From Liolophura sinensis (Eukaryota; Mollusca; Polyplacophora; Chitonida; Chitonidae): 64,000 nucleotides of DNA. Positions 61,484 to 64,000 of this stretch are shown here, piece by piece. Positions within the stretch are counted from its first letter, which is position 1. Every line of letters begins with the position of its first letter. The notes under the pieces were generated by a model. It was not told the DNA's origin. It searched no databases and saw only the letters and a list, made by a program, of their open reading frames with translations. The position numbers were made by a program, and so were the translations under genes. The DNA is taken from NCBI RefSeq assembly GCF_032854445.1, contig NW_027017987.1:62001-126000 (forward strand). The letters run 5' to 3'.

Positions 61484-62581
61484 TTGTGACGAGAAATCGA
61501 ATGGTGCAAACCCCGTTGCTCTCCGACCAACAATTTTGGCTGTAGCGACAATTGAATGATCATTGATGTCATAATCACGTGCCCAGCAACGGCTCTTACT
61601 CCATGTAAACCAGGGAAATTTGCAATTTTTCAACAGCTGCCGATGCCTGGCTCAATTCCGCATCTTTTGGCACCTTATCAATGTGGGCCTGTGGTCAGTT
61701 GTACTTTTTACAGCAGACTGTATCAAGTACCTTGTGTTTTATATGTACAAATGGTGTGGTTTTTCTACACGTAGATAAAGACAATGAGATTGTCTTGGAC
61801 TTAGAAGTAAAACATTTGCTGGGTGAGTTAAATGCGCTTAGCCAAAAGATTTGACGTCTTCTGGGCTACCGAAGGGCACATAACTTATAGTCAAAAGTTG
61901 AATATAGTAATAACCAGTCGCGATGGTACATAGTACAGTGTAGCCGATTTCAATTAACAAAAAGACCAGGCAAAAATGCAAAAGTGGAAAAACTGTTCCA
62001 GTGCTGCTGGTAAGAGGCTAATCCGACGTATTTTGTGACGAGAAATCGAATGGTGCAAACCGCGTTGCTCTCCGACCAATACGTTTGGCTGTAGCGACAT
62101 TTCATTGATCATTGATGTCATAATCACGTGCCCAGCAACGGCTCTTACTCCATGGAAACCAGGGAAATTTGCAATTTTTCTACAGTTGCCGATGCCTGGC
62201 TCAATTCCGCTTCTTTTGGCACCTTATTAATGTGGGTCTGTGGTCAGTTGTACTTTTTACAGCAGACTGTATCAAGTACCTTGTGTTTTTTATGTACAAA
62301 TGGTGTGGTTTTTCTACACGTAGATAAAGACATTGAGATTGTCTTGGACTTAGAAGTAAGACAATTGCTGGGTGAGTTAAATGGGCTTAGCCCAAAGATT
62401 TGACGTCTTCTGGGCTACCGAAGGGCAGATAACTTATATTCAAAAGTTGAATATAGTAATGACCAGTCGCGATGGTACATAGTACAGTGTAGCCGATTTC
62501 AATTAACAAAAAGACCAGGCAAAAATGCAAAAGTGGAAAAACTGTTCCAGTGCTGCTGGTAAGAGGCTAATCCGACGTATT
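61484..62581 (+). repeat. Dimer unit M113-M114, first copy
   Basis: M113 has 'aaaccccgttgc', 'gaccaacaattttgg', 'ctccatgtaaacc', 'ccttatcaatg', 'gttttatatg' and 'gtaaaacatttgctg'. M114 starts like M111 ('ttcattgatc', 'gttgccg', 'gcttctttt') and ends like M112 ('gggcttagccc', 'gggcagataac'); the switch lies between 62211 and 62385. The dimer recurs at once at 62582. Confidence 0.85.
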
Positions 62582-63679
62582 TTGTGACGAGAAATCGAAT
62601 GGTGCAAACCCCGTTGCTCTCCGACCAACAATTTTGGCTGTAGCGACAATTGAATGATCATTGATGTCATAATCACGTGCCCAGCAACGGCTCTTACTCC
62701 ATGTAAACCAGGGAAATTTGCAATTTTTCAACAGCTGCCGATGCCTGGCTCAATTCCGCATCTTTTGGCACCTTATCAATGTGGGCCTGTGGTCAGTTGT
62801 ACTTTTTACAGCAGACTGTATCAAGTACCTTGTGTTTTATATGTACAAATGGTGTGGTTTTTCTACACGTAGATAAAGACAATGAGATTGTCTTGGACTT
62901 AGAAGTAAAACATTTGCTGGGTGAGTTAAATGCGCTTAGCCAAAAGATTTGACGTCTTCTGGGCTACCGAAGGGCACATAACTTATAGTCAAAAGTTGAA
63001 TATAGTAATAACCAGTCGCGATGGTACATAGTACAGTGTAGCCGATTTCAATTAACAAAAAGACCAGGCAAAAATGCAAAAGTGGAAAAACTGTTCCAGT
63101 GCTGCTGGTAAGAGGCTAATCCGACGTATTTTGTGACGAGAAATCGAATGGTGCAAACCGCGTTGCTCTCCGACCAATACGTTTGGCTGTAGCGACATTT
63201 CATTGATCATTGATGTCATAATCACGTGCCCAGCAACGGCTCTTACTCCATGGAAACCAGGGAAATTTGCAATTTTTCTACAGTTGCCGATGCCTGGCTC
63301 AATTCCGCTTCTTTTGGCACCTTATTAATGTGGGTCTGTGGTCAGTTGTACTTTTTACAGCAGACTGTATCAAGTACCTTGTGTTTTTTATGTACAAATG
63401 GTCTGGTTTTTCTACACGTAGATAAAGACATTGAGATTGTCTTGGACTTAGAAGTAAGACAATTGCTGGGTGAGTTAAATGGGCTTAGCAAAAAGTTTTG
63501 AGGTCTTCTGGGCTATCGAAGGGCACATAACTTATAGTCAAAACTTGAATATAGTAATGACCTGTCGCGATGGTACATAGTACAGTGTAGCCGATTTCAA
63601 TTAAGAAAAAGACCAGGCAAAAATGCAAAAGTGGAAAAACTGTTCCAGTGCTACTGGTAAGAGGCTAATCCGACGTATT
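62582..63679 (+). repeat. Dimer unit M115-M116, second copy
   Basis: M115 repeats every diagnostic variant of M113 and I saw no difference between them, indicating a very recent duplication of about 1098 bases. M116 repeats M114, including 'acatttcattgatc' and 'ttttctacagttgcc', up to about 63400. It then diverges ('tggtctgg', 'ttagcaaaaagttttgagg', 'ctgtcgcg', 'ttaagaaaaag', 'gtgctactgg'). The right edge of the duplicated segment is thus inside M116. Confidence 0.88.
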
Positions 63680-64000
63680 TTGTGACGAGAAATCGAATGG
63701 TGCAAACCGCGTTGCTCTCCGACCAATACGTTTGGCTGTAGCGACAATTCAATGATCATTGATGTCATAATCACATGCGTAGCAACGGCTCTTACTCCAT
63801 GGAAACCAGAAAAATTTGCAATTTTTCAACAGTTGCCGATGCCTGGCTCAATTCCGCATCTTGTGGCACCTTATTAATGTGGGTCTGTGGTCAGTTGTAC
63901 TTTTTACAGCAGACTGTATCAAGTACCTTGTGTTTTTTATGTACAAATGGTGTGGTTTTTCTACACGTAGATAAAGACAATGAGATTGTCTTGGACTTAG
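63680..64000 (+). repeat. Partial monomer M117 (K/H hybrid), cut by window end
   Basis: The first 321 bases of a monomer. It begins as K ('aatcacatgcgtagc', 'cagaaaaattt') and continues as H-type ('cagttgccg', 'cttgtggcacc', 'gacaatgag'). No sign of an array boundary is present, so the satellite continues beyond the window. Confidence 0.9.

Larger units (their letters stand above)
1..64000 (+). repeat. 549-bp tandem satellite array, whole window
   Basis: The same monomer recurs head to tail at 549-base spacing throughout; for example 'ttgtgacg' begins at 1, 550, 1099, 27996, 49957, 52153 and 63680. There are 116 complete copies and one partial copy, all in one orientation. I found no inversion, no foreign insertion and no unique spacer. 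Copies differ by scattered substitutions that are linked into recognisable subtypes. Every reading frame meets stops within each monomer, and 549 is a multiple of 3, so the same stops recur in register in every copy. Long single-orientation arrays like this are known from eukaryotic centromeric or other heterochromatin. That location, and the host, are inference; I do not recognise this satellite family. Both ends of the window are inside the array. Confidence 0.98.

Noticed and set aside
1-64000. CRISPR array or bacterial repeat region
   Set aside because: The unit is 549 bases with no short repeat and variable spacer, no cas genes, and no bacterial genes.
1-64000. CENP-B box
   Set aside because: I looked for the TTCG....A..CGGG core on both strands; the TTCG in 'ccattcgcgatgg' is not followed by the rest of the core.
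1-64000. Ribosomal DNA intergenic spacer subrepeats
   Set aside because: No rRNA gene sequence occurs in 64 kb, and the array is far longer than usual spacer subrepeat tracts.

Overview
The window is one uninterrupted satellite DNA array. A 549-bp monomer is repeated head to tail on the same strand from base 1 to base 64000: 116 full copies plus a 321-base partial copy at the right edge. Both edges lie inside the array, so it is longer than the window. I see no protein-coding gene, tRNA, rRNA, transposon, CRISPR array, telomere repeat or unique spacer. This layout is typical of eukaryotic constitutive heterochromatin (centromeric, pericentromeric, or sex/B-chromosome satellite). I do not recognise the monomer and cannot name the organism. 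All short open frames recur once per monomer, mostly start at GTG or TTG rather than ATG, and vary mainly at amino-acid-changing sites, so I treat them as non-coding.

Monomers are counted from the conserved 'ttgtgacg' (M1 = 1-549, M2 = 550-1098, and so on). They fall into recognisable subtypes, marked by linked diagnostic bases. I call them A ('aagtgataaac' with 'catgagaatg'), B ('cttgtggcacc' with 'aacggtgtgg'), C ('cttagttaaaag' with 'tcgtgatgg'), D ('gtgaaatgaaatcg' with 'ttattattgtggg'), E ('ccgtggaaacc'), F ('agttgcac' with 'tactcgtag'), G ('catactcacg'), H ('gcatggctc', 'gacaatgag', ending 'ggcgatgg'; H' lacks some of these), K ('catgcgtagc', 'cagaaaaattt'), V ('tttccgatgcttgg'), W ('gttttttgtgtac', 'ttagttgaaag'), N ('attcctcatc'), S ('tctgtagtcag') and X ('tcatcagttgcc', 'gaaattttcttgg').

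Layout: 0-11.5 kb carries A-B-C-D(-E) cassettes of four to five monomers. A 15-16-monomer block occurs at 13.2-21.4 kb and again at 28.0-36.8 kb, with a six-monomer partial copy at 5.5-8.8 kb; between the two long copies (22.5-28.0 kb) more A-B-C-D cassettes occur. An eight-monomer block occurs at 39.0-43.4 and 45.0-49.4 kb. A K-V-W-X four-monomer order dominates 47.8-53 kb. The right end (57-64 kb) shows dimer duplications. The array is therefore a mosaic of nested, shifting higher-order repeats of 2, 3, 4, 5, 8 and 15-16 monomers rather than one regular higher-order repeat.

The most informative content is the record of unequal exchange. Several monomers are hybrids of two subtypes, with exchange points confined to windows of about 10 to 170 bases, and each exchange keeps the 549-base register. 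Single-base indels are concentrated in a few stretches (about 14.9-16.6, 24.2-26.2, 28.2-29.6, 38.8-40.1, 42.4-48.7 and 56.1-57.9 kb). They are probably consensus errors of the assembly rather than biology.
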